From positions 310,001 through 374,000 of the forward strand of contig NZ_JBLFFL010000003.1 in the NCBI RefSeq assembly GCF_051400755.1: DNA of 64,000 nucleotides. Reading direction: 5' to 3'. The notes below the pieces were generated by a model. It did not search any database. It was given only the letters and a program-made list of their open reading frames with translations, and was not told where the DNA came from. Positions within the stretch are counted from its first letter, which is position 1, and each line of letters opens with the position of its first letter. This DNA comes from Parapedobacter sp051400755. GTDB lineage: Bacteria; Bacteroidota; Bacteroidia; Sphingobacteriales; Sphingobacteriaceae. The position numbers and the translations under genes were made by a program. Shown here in pieces: positions 44,886-53,872 of the stretch.

Positions 44886-45782
44886 ATGGAGACGTTGAAA
44901 ACCAATGATCATAACATCCGGATAACAGATGCCCACGTCCATTTCTGGGACCTTTCCAAGATGAGTTATCCCTGGCTGAATGAAGCAGCAGCGATTAACA
45001 AGTCTTTCGGATTGGCTGACTACCAAGAAGCCACAGCTGGGATACCTGTGCTGAATATGATTTTCGTACAGTGTGAATGCCTACCCGAAGAATATCAAAC
45101 GGAGGTGGACTATGTCACCGATCTGGCCACGCATGATAGCCGCATCCGGGGTATAGTGGCATATTTTCCGCTGGAGGCGGCCGATGCGGCAGAAAAATTG
45201 CAGCTACTTACCCACAACAAACTGGTCAAAGGCATCCGCCGATTGGAGGAACTGCCCGACACGCTTTACCGGAATCCCTCCTTCATCGCCAACATGGGGT
45301 TACTGCTGCAGTGCGGGCTGAGCTTTGATCTCTGTGTAAAGGCCCACCAACTGCCTGGGGTCATTGCACTCGTGCAAGCGGCACCCGACAATCGTTATAT
45401 GCTCGACCACTTCGGGAAACCAGCTATCCAAGCAGGAGCATTCGACCCATGGAAACGGGACATAATGGAGCTCGCCAAAAATACCAATGTGCATTGCAAA
45501 CTATCCGGGTTGGTTACCGAAGCCGATTGGCACGGGTGGACAATCACGGACTTGCAGCCCTATGTGGATATTATTTTGGAGCATTTTGGGCCTGACCGTG
45601 TTGCGTTCGGCGGTGATTGGCCCGTGGTCACACTGGCATCGAGCTATGGGCGCTGGTATGACACCGCCATGGAATTGTGTAAAGGGCTTGCGCCCCCCGA
45701 ACTTGATCGGGTATTTTACCAAAATGCACTTGACTTTTATCGAATCGATTCCGCGGCAACACTATCGAGCACCCGCCTGTAA
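44886..45782 (+). CDS. Metal-dependent amidohydrolase, L-fuconolactonase-like
   Basis: A 298-residue TIM-barrel hydrolase of the amidohydrolase_2 group. The metal motif is RITDAHVHFWDLSKMSYPWL; other ligands fall in LDHFGKPAI and the Asp in AFGGDWPVV. The DAHVHFWD signature is shared by L-fuconolactone and L-rhamnonolactone hydrolases, which open a sugar lactone after dehydrogenation. It is divergent from fucP with 189 bp between, and overlaps the EEP gene tail-to-tail by 21 bp. Confidence 0.87.
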   Translation: METLKTNDHNIRITDAHVHFWDLSKMSYPWLNEAAAINKSFGLADYQEATAGIPVLNMIFVQCECLPEEYQTEVDYVTDLATHDSRIRGIVAYFPLEAADAAEKLQLLTHNKLVKGIRRLEELPDTLYRNPSFIANMGLLLQCGLSFDLCVKAHQLPGVIALVQAAPDNRYMLDHFGKPAIQAGAFDPWKRDIMELAKNTNVHCKLSGLVTEADWHGWTITDLQPYVDIILEHFGPDRVAFGGDWPVVTLASSYGRWYDTAMELCKGLAPPELDRVFYQNALDFYRIDSAATLSSTRL

Positions 45783-46592
45783 CACGGCGACCACCGGCCG
45801 ATGGTCTGAGGCGTATGTTTCGGCGATGACGTGATGTTTGATGACTTTCATATCGTCGTTCGGACGATAAAAAATGTAGTCGATCACCCGGCTGGGGTTA
45901 GTGACGGGAATAGTGCCCGGACAATCGCCGCCTACACAGGTACGGCTAAATGCCTGATCCATCAGGTTGATGGGTTCACTGCCGGCCACGGCGTTGAAAT
46001 CGCCCGCGACGATGACCAAACTGTTATCGGTTGCCAGTTCAGCCGTAATTTTCTCGACCTGCAATACCCGATGCTCCTCTTTGAGGTCCAAGTGGGTGCT
46101 CGCGAAGGTCACCAACCGGCCATCCGGTAGCTTCACCTCTACCGCTGCCACGGCCCGCGGTTCGCCAGCAAGTCCCGGCGCCATGGGCAATGAAAACCCG
46201 AGTGTGTCTTCGATGGGGAATTTAGAAAGCACCGCAATCCCGTATTCGCCTCCTTCATGATCAATGGCTTTCTTGAAATAATAGTGCATCCCTGTCAGTT
46301 CAGCCAATGCCTTGGCCTGGTGCAGCTCTTTTCCTGAGCGGAGTGTCTGCACGTCTACTTCCTGCAACGCCACTAAATCAGGGGATTCGGCTATGATGAC
46401 GTTTGCGATCGCCGCCACGTCAATCAAATCCGGTTTGCTGGGCGGATTGCAGTGATGGATGTTATAGGCCATGATCTTGAGCATCTCCGGCGCTGGGGTA
46501 GGTCGGTTTGCACTGGCTCCAGCTAGCAGGCATACGATTACTAAAAAAGGGAAATAAAGTGCTTTTTTTAAGTTTGTCCGATACGTTTTCAT
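45762..46592 (-). CDS. Endonuclease/exonuclease/phosphatase (EEP) family hydrolase
   Basis: A 276-residue secreted EEP-fold protein with a signal peptide (PFLVIVCLLAGASA). The family motifs are MAYNIHHC, VALQEVD, VIVAGDFNAV and YASDHRPVVA, giving the metal Asn/Glu, catalytic Asp-Asn and the terminal Asp-His. Secreted members act on phosphodiesters such as sphingomyelin or nucleic acids. Target unknown. Confidence 0.9.
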   Translation of the reverse strand: MKTYRTNLKKALYFPFLVIVCLLAGASANRPTPAPEMLKIMAYNIHHCNPPSKPDLIDVAAIANVIIAESPDLVALQEVDVQTLRSGKELHQAKALAELTGMHYYFKKAIDHEGGEYGIAVLSKFPIEDTLGFSLPMAPGLAGEPRAVAAVEVKLPDGRLVTFASTHLDLKEEHRVLQVEKITAELATDNSLVIVAGDFNAVAGSEPINLMDQAFSRTCVGGDCPGTIPVTNPSRVIDYIFYRPNDDMKVIKHHVIAETYASDHRPVVAVLQAGAR

Positions 46593-46630
46593 TCGTCTGT
46601 CCTATTAAGTTTCCGGCATTTTCCGACTTC

Positions 46631-46638
46631 CAAAGATA
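46631..46638 (-). promoter_or_regulatory. -7 element upstream of the EEP gene
   Basis: CAAAGATA on the plus strand gives TATCTTTG on the minus strand, 39 bp before the EEP start. No -33 was found at the usual distance. Confidence 0.45.
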
Positions 46639-46734
46639 GTCGTCTAAGATGAACTTTATGTTATCTGTTGCCCATCAAAATTTAACGCCGCAATAACATT
46701 AACGTAATCTTGCCTATGCATATTTGTATGCAAT

Positions 46735-46848
46735 ATGGTATACCTGTTGGAAATAGCCATTTGCACCGTTGTCCTTTGCTTAGGCGGATTGTTGTATATG
46801 TTTATCAAATACGTGGATGTGCGGTTTGAAGACGGGGAAGACTGCTAA
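46735..46848 (+). CDS. Small single-pass membrane protein (37 aa)
   Basis: ATG at 46735 opens a 37-codon frame ending at TAA 46846-46848. The product is MVYLLEIAICTVVLCLGG followed by a further hydrophobic stretch, then a charged tail KYVDVRFEDGEDC. It is thus one transmembrane helix with an acidic C-terminus and a final Cys. It ends 12 bp before the LpxH-like gene, which suggests co-transcription. The hydrophobic run and tight spacing support it being real, but the frame is short and no family is recognised. Confidence 0.5.
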   Translation: MVYLLEIAICTVVLCLGGLLYMFIKYVDVRFEDGEDC

Positions 46849-46860
46849 CTGCTACTGCCT

Positions 46861-47712
46861 ATGAGCAAACGGGATGTGGACCTGATCGTCATATCGGACG
46901 TTCATCTCGGCACCTACGGGTGTCATGCCAAAGAACTCTTGCGCTACCTCAAGAGCATCAAACCCAAACAGATCATCCTCAACGGTGACATCATCGATGT
47001 ATGGCAGTTCAGCAAACGGTATTGGCCCGAATCGCACATGAAGGTGGTGAGGAAAATCCTGAAATTCGTGGCCGACGGCACGCCGGTAACCTACCTGACG
47101 GGCAACCACGATGAAATGCTCCGCAAATTTGCCGATTTCCAGCTCGGGTCGCTCACGTTGACCAACAAACTTTCCCTGCACATGGGCAAAAAGCGGGCAT
47201 GGGTTTTTCACGGCGATATCTTCGATGTAACCATGCAACACTCCAAGTGGCTGGCTCGCCTTGGTGCCATCGGATACGACAGCCTGATTCTGCTCAACAG
47301 TCTGGTTAATTGGATGCTGACGAAATTAGGAAGGGAAAAGATGAGCCTTTCTAAAAAAATCAAAAACAGCATCAAAAACGCCGTGAAATTCATCAACGAT
47401 TTTGAGGTAACGGCCGCCACATTGGCCGTTGAAAAAGGATATCAATATGTGATATGCGGCCATATACACCATCCCGAAATCCGGGAGATTGAAACGGAAA
47501 AAGGGATGGTGACGTACCTCAATTCGGGAGACTGGGTAGAAAACCTTACCGCACTGGAATATCACCGCGGTGCATGGCAGATCTACCGCTATCAGGCGGC
47601 GGATTACCAAACCATTGATACAGAATCGGACGCTTTCGAAAATGATGACCTCGATGGCAAGCTGGATATCAAGCGATTGCTTGACCTGCTCAAATCGGAG
47701 CCGACCGTTTGA
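46861..47712 (+). CDS. LpxH-like metallophosphoesterase (UDP-2,3-diacylglucosamine diphosphatase family)
   Basis: A 283-residue calcineurin-fold phosphoesterase. The dinuclear metal motifs are VISDVHLGTYG, LNGDIIDVW, LTGNHDEML, FHGDIFDVT and VICGHIHHPE. In lipid A synthesis such enzymes split UDP-2,3-diacylglucosamine to lipid X and UMP. A second relative lies at 61559-62314; one may be the true LpxH while this longer one could act on another pyrophosphate. Typical neighbours are absent. Confidence 0.88.
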   Translation: MSKRDVDLIVISDVHLGTYGCHAKELLRYLKSIKPKQIILNGDIIDVWQFSKRYWPESHMKVVRKILKFVADGTPVTYLTGNHDEMLRKFADFQLGSLTLTNKLSLHMGKKRAWVFHGDIFDVTMQHSKWLARLGAIGYDSLILLNSLVNWMLTKLGREKMSLSKKIKNSIKNAVKFINDFEVTAATLAVEKGYQYVICGHIHHPEIREIETEKGMVTYLNSGDWVENLTALEYHRGAWQIYRYQAADYQTIDTESDAFENDDLDGKLDIKRLLDLLKSEPTV

Positions 47713-47763
47713 TAATTCACCATGATAAACTTATTATTGTAGCGCCATTGCGGCGTGTGCAAT

Positions 47764-48744
47764 ATGATCAATCAGTTTCGGAAATATACGCCTTTAAACA
47801 TCCTGTTGTTGTCTGCCGTGGGGCTGCTGCTTTGCCTCGGCGTGTTTACCCACTTGCCTGAGCGACTCATGCCGGTGTTTTCAGAACCGGCAATCAGCAA
47901 TTTTACAGGCAAGCTGTCGCCCGAAAACGTCTCGCCCGAAGCCAATGTGCTCATCACACTCGTGCTGACCCTCGTCCAGGCGCTGCTGATCAATCGGGTG
48001 GTCAATCACTTCAATCTGGTCGGCAGGCCCAGTTTCCTGGCGGCGCTGATGTACATGACCTTGGCTAGCCTGATCCTGCCGTTTCTGGTGCTATCCCCTA
48101 TTTTGATCTGTAACTTCCTCGCGATCTGGATGCTGGATAAGCTGTTCAGCATCTACCGCCGCACGGAGATCAAACCGCTGATGTTTGATCTGGGGATGAT
48201 TGTGGCGCTGGGCAGCTTGGTCTATTTTCCGTTCATTATTATGCTGCTGCTGCTTTGGTGTAGTTTAATGATTTTCCGTCCTTTCAATTGGCGCGAGTGG
48301 CTGGCGGTACCCATCGGATTTGCCACGGTTTACTTTTTGCTGGCGGTGGTATACCTGTGGTTTGACCGCATGGATGCCTTTTATGAGATATGGCTCCCAC
48401 TGACCTACCCGTTGCCTACGTCTATCCCTACCGACATCTATGATTACCTGGTGGTGCTCCCTGTGGTGATCATCCTGACACTCTTTTTCTTTACCCTCCG
48501 CCAAAACCTATTAAAGAGCGTCGTGCATATTCGCAAATCGTTTCAACTGTTGTTTTGCATGTTCGTGCTTTCGGTGGTGTCGTTTTACCTGGATGCGGAC
48601 CGCGCTGTCAACCACTTTCTGCTGGTGATCCCGCCGATCGCCATATACATGACTTACTATTTTAACTACGCGACCAAGCGGTGGTTTTACGAAAGTGTGT
48701 TTGCCCTATTGTTGTTTACCATCATCTATTTTCAATTCTTCTAA
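47764..48744 (+). CDS. DUF6427-type polytopic membrane protein
   Basis: A 326-residue protein with about nine to ten hydrophobic segments. The start is set at MINQFRKYTPLNILLLSAV (47764); a GTG three codons upstream is possible. Other recognisable parts are VLTLVQALLINRVVNHFNLVGRP and IYRRTEIKPLMFDLGMIVALGSL. This layout is a Bacteroidota membrane family of unknown function, often near purQ-like genes and thought to be linked with gliding/envelope genes only by occurrence. Confidence 0.8.
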   Translation: MINQFRKYTPLNILLLSAVGLLLCLGVFTHLPERLMPVFSEPAISNFTGKLSPENVSPEANVLITLVLTLVQALLINRVVNHFNLVGRPSFLAALMYMTLASLILPFLVLSPILICNFLAIWMLDKLFSIYRRTEIKPLMFDLGMIVALGSLVYFPFIIMLLLLWCSLMIFRPFNWREWLAVPIGFATVYFLLAVVYLWFDRMDAFYEIWLPLTYPLPTSIPTDIYDYLVVLPVVIILTLFFFTLRQNLLKSVVHIRKSFQLLFCMFVLSVVSFYLDADRAVNHFLLVIPPIAIYMTYYFNYATKRWFYESVFALLLFTIIYFQFF

Positions 48745-48767
48745 ACAATTTATAAACAGTCTTTTAA

Positions 48768-48785
48768 CCTTTTTTAACAAAAAGG
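48768..48785 (+). repeat. AT-rich small hairpin before purQ
   Basis: CCTTTTT and AAAAAGG form a 7-bp stem with a 4-nt loop (TAAC). It follows the DUF6427 stop by 23 bp and lacks a T tract, so it is at best a weak terminator. Confidence 0.3.
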
Positions 48786-48811
48786 ATGTCCCTGGGCAAC
48801 TAAAAATTAGA

Positions 48812-48819
48812 TAGCTTTG
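48812..48819 (+). promoter_or_regulatory. -7 element upstream of purQ
   Basis: TAGCTTTG fits TAnnTTTG and is 54 bp before the start codon, giving a leader of about 50 nt. Confidence 0.5.
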
Positions 48820-48873
48820 CATACATTTTTCGCGTGTTTGTTAAACGATTGTCATTTTAAATAAGGTATTTGC

Positions 48874-49566
48874 ATGAAGTTCGGTGTGGTGATATTTCCA
48901 GGTTCCAATTGCGACGAAGACATCATCTATGTATTGGAACACATCATGGGTCAGGAGGTGGTCCGCCTATGGCATAAGGATCACGATCTGCAGGGAGCCG
49001 AATTCATCGTATTGCCGGGAGGGTTCTCTTATGGCGACTACCTGCGCTCGGGTGCCATAGCACGTTTTTCGCCCATCATGCAGGAAATCATTACCTACGC
49101 CAATAAAGGCGGGTTTTTGTTGGGTATCTGCAACGGCTTCCAGATACTGGCCGAAGCAGGCTTGGTACCGGGTGCGTTATTGCACAACAGGCAACGGAAA
49201 TTTATATGCGAAAACGTGTACCTGAAAGCCGAAACAACACAATCGTTAATCACCTCACAGCTGGATCTCAACCGTGCCTATAAAATCCCGGTAGCCCATG
49301 GCGAAGGCAATTATTTCGCAGACGGCGATACCTTAAAAACGTTGAATGACAACGATCAGGTGTTATTCCGCTATTGCGATGCCGCCGGTCAGGTCACGCC
49401 GGACGCGAACCCCAACGGCTCCATTGAAAATATCGCAGGCGTGTGCAATCGTGCACGAAATGTATTCGGTATGATGCCCCATCCCGAGCGTGCCTCAGAT
49501 TGTATATTAGGCAATGAGGATGGGTTGGGTATTTTTGAATCCATTCTTCAAACCGCACTATCGTAA
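48874..49566 (+). CDS. purQ: Phosphoribosylformylglycinamidine synthase, glutaminase subunit
   Basis: A 230-residue class I amidotransferase that passes ammonia to PurL in purine synthesis. The nucleophile Cys is in LLGICNGFQILAEAG, with VLPGGFSYGDYLRSGAIA and the His-Glu in MMPHPERASD. VAHGEGNYFAD is also family-typical. purL and purS are not next to it. Confidence 0.97.
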   Translation: MKFGVVIFPGSNCDEDIIYVLEHIMGQEVVRLWHKDHDLQGAEFIVLPGGFSYGDYLRSGAIARFSPIMQEIITYANKGGFLLGICNGFQILAEAGLVPGALLHNRQRKFICENVYLKAETTQSLITSQLDLNRAYKIPVAHGEGNYFADGDTLKTLNDNDQVLFRYCDAAGQVTPDANPNGSIENIAGVCNRARNVFGMMPHPERASDCILGNEDGLGIFESILQTALS

Positions 49567-49619
49567 AACGTTCAACTCAGCACATGCAGCACCGCATCCC
49601 AACGTACCTTTATCGCATC

Positions 49620-50921
49620 ATGCATCAATTTCCGAAAGCGCTTGTTTTCCTTACGCTCCTTTTGACAGGTATCACCGTGGTACATGCACAACGCTCAACC
49701 ACCAGTTCACCTTATTCGCGGTTTGGCTTGGGAGAAATCCGCGGAGACCTGTTGCCGCAAACCCGTGCCATGGGCGGCATCACATCGGGCGTCCGCCACC
49801 TGAGCGGCTATGGCAACATCAACGTCGGCAACCCCGCTTCTTACTCCGCTTTACAGTTTACGACGGTGGATGTTGGGGTGTTTGGCAATATCACGGAGCT
49901 TAGCAGGAATCAGCTTAGCGAAAACTCGTATAATTTTTCGCTCAGCCATATCAATTTTGGTATTCCGCTGGGCCGTCCGGGAGGGCTAAGCTTCGGAATC
50001 ATGCCTTTTTCAGATGTAGGCTTCAGCTATGCCATCGCCGGCACGATTGACACCACCGATATCCGTACGGTTTATGCCGGGGCGGGAGGCACGACCAAGG
50101 CGTATCTGGGATATGGCGTACAAATCAACAAAAATTTCAGTGTTGGGGCCAATGTCAGTTATATCTTCGGCACCTTGGAAAACATCAACTCTGTCGAATT
50201 TCCGAATGATATCGGGGCGTTGAATATACGGCAAGACAGTACCCAGTATGTCAACGGATTTAGTTTTGACTACGGTGCACAATATTTTCAGCCATTGGGC
50301 GACAATGTCAGCCTAACCGTCGGTTATTCCGGTACCGCCGGATCTCCGCTGAACACCCGGGCATCGCGGGTCATCACCCGTACTTCCACCAGTGTGGAGG
50401 ACGACGTCGAGAATTTACCTGTGGACTCCATTGGTACACCATACGAAGGCGACCGGCAGCAGATAGCCATGCCCATGAAGCATAGCATCGGCTTTACCAT
50501 CGCCAAGAATAACAAATGGCTGGTTGGGGGCGACTTTAATTATGGCAAATGGAGCGATTTCCGCATCGGTGGCCATAATCCGAACCTTACTGACAGCTAC
50601 GGCTTCGCCGTCGGCGGACAGATCACCCCGGATGTGACCTCTGTCAGTTACTTCAGCGTGATCGATTACCGATTGGGCTTTAAGTACAATAAATCATATA
50701 TCAATATTGCGAACCAGGATATCAACCAGATGGCGTTGACCGCGGGTTTCGGTTTTCCGCTGCCCTCCTTATTCGGCGGCGCATTTTACAAGATCAATTT
50801 TTCCACGGAATTCGGACAGACGGGCACGTTATCCAATGATTTGGTGCGTGAGCGGTATATCAACTTCAACTTGGGATTCACGCTCAACGAGCGCTGGTTC
50901 CAACGCAGGCGTTACGATTAA
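49620..50921 (+). CDS. Outer-membrane beta-barrel protein
   Basis: A 433-residue protein with a signal peptide (MHQFPKALVFLTLLLTGITV; start 49620 preferred over 49584 because it begins at the hydrophobic leader). The mature part starts RSTTSSPYSRFGLGEIRGD and MGGITSGVRHLSG, a Bacteroidota barrel family resembling OMPP1/FadL and PorV-type proteins. The barrel strands end in aromatic residues (INFNLGFTLNERWFQ). The next gene, lptC, starts 23 bp later. Confidence 0.82.
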   Translation: MHQFPKALVFLTLLLTGITVVHAQRSTTSSPYSRFGLGEIRGDLLPQTRAMGGITSGVRHLSGYGNINVGNPASYSALQFTTVDVGVFGNITELSRNQLSENSYNFSLSHINFGIPLGRPGGLSFGIMPFSDVGFSYAIAGTIDTTDIRTVYAGAGGTTKAYLGYGVQINKNFSVGANVSYIFGTLENINSVEFPNDIGALNIRQDSTQYVNGFSFDYGAQYFQPLGDNVSLTVGYSGTAGSPLNTRASRVITRTSTSVEDDVENLPVDSIGTPYEGDRQQIAMPMKHSIGFTIAKNNKWLVGGDFNYGKWSDFRIGGHNPNLTDSYGFAVGGQITPDVTSVSYFSVIDYRLGFKYNKSYINIANQDINQMALTAGFGFPLPSLFGGAFYKINFSTEFGQTGTLSNDLVRERYINFNLGFTLNERWFQRRRYD

Positions 50922-50944
50922 CGGCTGATATTCGCGGGGGGCTT

Positions 50945-51532
50945 ATGAATGCATTTCGCAAAACGATTGTACCTGTGGCACTGCCGGCGTTGCTCGGTCT
51001 GAGCATCCTGGCGTCGTGCGAAACGAATCTGAAAGAGGTCGATCGCATCGCGGCCATCCAAGCCGAAGAGCCCGTAGACATTTCCCAAGGGGTGACCGTT
51101 GTTTACAGCGATTCGGCAGTGGTGAAAGCCACCATGTCGGCCCCCGAAATGCGACACTACCTGGTAGAAAAACCCTATTATGAATTTCCAAAAGGGGTGA
51201 CCATTATTTTCTATGATGAAAACGGTGTAGAAAGCCAACGCATCACGTCGGATTACGCCATCCAAAAGGAAGAAGAGGAGCTCACCGAATTCAGGAGAAA
51301 TGTGGTCATCACGCGGGTCGATGGGTCTGTTATTAAAACAGAAGAGCTCATACACGACCAGAAGGCCAACACGTTTTACAACCATGTCCCGATAGAAGCG
51401 CATTTCAAAGACGGAAGGGGGGATTTTATGGGGTCTTCCTTTCATTCGGACGGCGACTTTGAGATCATCGAGGTGCAGAAAACGACAGGGTTGTATTTAT
51501 TAGAAGACGGGCAGGGCCCGACATTCCGGTAA
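50945..51532 (+). CDS. lptC: LPS export periplasmic component LptC
   Basis: A 195-residue LptC/OstA-like domain protein. In place of the usual N-terminal TM helix it has a lipoprotein leader (LSILASC). Repeated beta-jellyroll strands (GVTVVYSDSAVVKATM, GVTIIFYDENGVESQ, SDYAIQKEEEELTEFRRNV) fit the LptC fold that links LptBFG to LptA. lptA/B are not adjacent. Confidence 0.88.
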   Translation: MNAFRKTIVPVALPALLGLSILASCETNLKEVDRIAAIQAEEPVDISQGVTVVYSDSAVVKATMSAPEMRHYLVEKPYYEFPKGVTIIFYDENGVESQRITSDYAIQKEEEELTEFRRNVVITRVDGSVIKTEELIHDQKANTFYNHVPIEAHFKDGRGDFMGSSFHSDGDFEIIEVQKTTGLYLLEDGQGPTFR

Positions 51533-51562
51533 CCTAGCTCCGCCAGCGTCATTTTCGTGGAA

Positions 51563-51593
51563 TTTATCAAGTTTTTGTTCTTTTTTTGATAAA
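51563..51593. repeat. AT-rich inverted repeat upstream of the PpiD-like gene
   Basis: TTTATCAA (51563-51570) and TTGATAAA (51586-51593) with a T-rich 15-nt spacer. It may act as the end of the lptC transcript or a protein site; unproven. Confidence 0.35.
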
Positions 51594-51694
51594 AGTCGTA
51601 TCTTGCGCCTCATTTTAAAAATGGTGCGTCAACCTCCTGAAAACAAGGATTTGACATTATAAAATAACAACAAAAAACAGTTTTTATACAGGCT

Positions 51695-53806
51695 ATGGGA
51701 TTAATGAATTATTTGCGGAACCGGGCGGGAGTGATTATCGTTGTTTTTATCGGTTTCGCGATTTGTGCGTTTTTGCTGGGAGACATCATCAACTATGGAA
51801 CGCCATTTTGGGCCCGCCATCAAAACGAGGTAGGCAGCATTAACGGCGAAGCCATTGACATCAATGCATTCAATGCACAAGTAGACCAAACCACCGAAAT
51901 GTTCCGTCAGCAAATGGGCGGCGGTACGCTTAATCCCCAAATGAAATCGTATGCGGTACAGCAAGTATGGGGCCAATACCTCAACCGCGAATTGCTGAAA
52001 GGCGAAATGGAGCGCATCGGCCTCGCCGTAGGAAAAGCAGAGCTGAACGACCTTGTGCAGGGCGATAATCCCTCCATGCAGGTCCAACAAGCCTTTCGTA
52101 ATCCGCAGACCGGCCAGTTTGATCGCGACCAGCTCAACCAATTCCTTTCGCAGGTGGGCACGCTGCCTCCGGGACATGAAGCCCATGGTCAATGGGAGGC
52201 CCTGCTGCAAAGCGTCATCGATGAACGCCTGAACGCTAAATACACCAACCTAGTCAACAACAGCATCTACGTGACTTCGCTGGAGGCTACCGAGGAGTAC
52301 AACCAGCGAAACAAGCTGGCCAACTTCGAATATGTCCTGCTGGGGTATGATGCCATACCAGACAGCGCGGTAACCATCACGGAACAGGATTACCAGGATT
52401 ATTACAACGAAAACAAAGGGGTATTCAAAAATCCCGAAGAAACCCGTAGCCTGGAATATATCGTATTCGATGCCAGCCCCACAGCCCAAGATACGGCGCG
52501 GGTGCGTACCACCATCGATGAGCTGAAAGCCCAATTGGCTGAATCCACCACGGATTCCCTCTTTGCGGCGGTCAACTCAGATACCAAATATCCCTATGCA
52601 TTCCGTAAACAGGGTGAATTCAGCCCGGCGTTGGACTCGTTGGTATTCGGCGTGCCGGTAGGCACCACGGTGGGACCCGTATTGTCCAATGGACGCTTCG
52701 AGATTGCCAAAGTAGTGGAAACGAAGGTCGGTCCGGATTCCGTAAAAGCCAGCCACATCCTGCTTAATCCGGCAACGGAAGGCGGCGTGGACAAAGCCCA
52801 AGCGAAGGCGGACTCCATCAAAGGCCTGATCGAAAAAGGGGAAAGTTTCGCTGCACTGGCGGTACAATTCAGCGTAGACGAAGGCAGCAAGGTGAACGGC
52901 GGTGAGCTGGGGACGTTTGGTCGCGGCCAGATGGTACCGGTCTTCGAAAACGCCGCCTTTGATAACAAGGCGGGCGACGTGGTCATCGCCACGTCTCAAT
53001 TCGGCATTCACATCATTCGGATTGAAGATCAAATAGGATCATCACGGGTGGTCAAAGCCGCCGTCATCGATAAGCAGGTGATCAGCGGTAGGGAAACCAT
53101 GGATGCCGCCTACGCCAAGGCAACCCAATTCTTCGGAGCCGTGAACAAGGATGATTTCCAGGAGACTGCCACGCAACAGGGCCTATCCGTGTTGAAAGCA
53201 GATCAAGTCACCGCCATGGAGTCCATGCTGACGGGTACTGAGGTGCCACGTGAACTGATTCGATGGGCTTTTGAGGCCGACAAAGGCGACATGACCGATA
53301 AAATCTATGAATCGGACACCAAATACATCGTCGCACGCGTTACCGGCATCCGTGAAAAAGGCCAGTTGCCGCTGGATGCCGTGAAAAGCGACATGGAAAA
53401 CGTGGTGCGCAACCGGGTAAAAGCCAAACAGCTGATTGCCCAAGCCAGCGAGGCCGCCAAAGGCGCCTCCAACATTGCGCAAATCGGCCAGAAGCTTGGA
53501 AAGACCCCCGTATTGGCAGAGAATATCGTGTTTGCTAATCCGGTAATTCCAGGCGTCTCCCAGGAAAACGCCATAGTAGGTACGGTCTTTGGATTGCAGC
53601 CCAAGCAGCCTTCGAAACCGATAAGAGGCACCCAAGGTGTTTATGTGGTGGAAGTAGCCGGCTTCGTCAACCCCACCGCACCCTCGGACCTAAGCGCGCA
53701 GAAAACGCAACTCATGCAGTCGCTATCACAACGCTCCTGGTCATTGACGTTCCGGGCGTTGCAAGACAAAGCTAAAATTGTAGATAACCGTGCCCGGTTC
53801 TTTTGA
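51695..53806 (+). CDS. PpiD/SurA-type membrane-anchored peptidylprolyl isomerase
   Basis: A 703-residue foldase with one N-terminal transmembrane helix (VIIVVFIGFAICAFLLGD) and a large periplasmic part. The SurA_N-like chaperone region covers about 35-200. A parvulin domain at about 345-445 shows VKASHILLNP, KGESFAALAVQFSVDEGS, GGELGTFGRGQMVP and SQFGIHIIRI. Family role is to help outer-membrane proteins fold. A perfect intrinsic terminator follows the stop by 33 bp. Confidence 0.92.
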   Translation: MGLMNYLRNRAGVIIVVFIGFAICAFLLGDIINYGTPFWARHQNEVGSINGEAIDINAFNAQVDQTTEMFRQQMGGGTLNPQMKSYAVQQVWGQYLNRELLKGEMERIGLAVGKAELNDLVQGDNPSMQVQQAFRNPQTGQFDRDQLNQFLSQVGTLPPGHEAHGQWEALLQSVIDERLNAKYTNLVNNSIYVTSLEATEEYNQRNKLANFEYVLLGYDAIPDSAVTITEQDYQDYYNENKGVFKNPEETRSLEYIVFDASPTAQDTARVRTTIDELKAQLAESTTDSLFAAVNSDTKYPYAFRKQGEFSPALDSLVFGVPVGTTVGPVLSNGRFEIAKVVETKVGPDSVKASHILLNPATEGGVDKAQAKADSIKGLIEKGESFAALAVQFSVDEGSKVNGGELGTFGRGQMVPVFENAAFDNKAGDVVIATSQFGIHIIRIEDQIGSSRVVKAAVIDKQVISGRETMDAAYAKATQFFGAVNKDDFQETATQQGLSVLKADQVTAMESMLTGTEVPRELIRWAFEADKGDMTDKIYESDTKYIVARVTGIREKGQLPLDAVKSDMENVVRNRVKAKQLIAQASEAAKGASNIAQIGQKLGKTPVLAENIVFANPVIPGVSQENAIVGTVFGLQPKQPSKPIRGTQGVYVVEVAGFVNPTAPSDLSAQKTQLMQSLSQRSWSLTFRALQDKAKIVDNRARFF

Positions 53807-53830
53807 TACCGAGTACTGAACTTTATTTCG

Positions 53831-53838
53831 TAACTTTG
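53831..53838 (+). promoter_or_regulatory. -7 element overlapping the upstream of a terminator
   Basis: TAACTTTG, an exact TAnnTTTG match, directly precedes the terminator stem at 53840. The expected start site would lie within the left arm of the stem. A TTG at 53803-53805 is 25 bp upstream, a little far. Confidence 0.5.
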
Positions 53839-53839
53839 T

Positions 53840-53872
53840 ATCCGGATAACAGCTTGTTATCCGGATTTTTTT
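53840..53872 (+). terminator. Intrinsic terminator of the PpiD-like gene
   Basis: ATCCGGATAAC and GTTATCCGGAT form a perfect 11-bp stem with a 5-nt loop AGCTT, followed at once by TTTTTT. The DUF2480 start codon follows at 53873. Confidence 0.9.
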
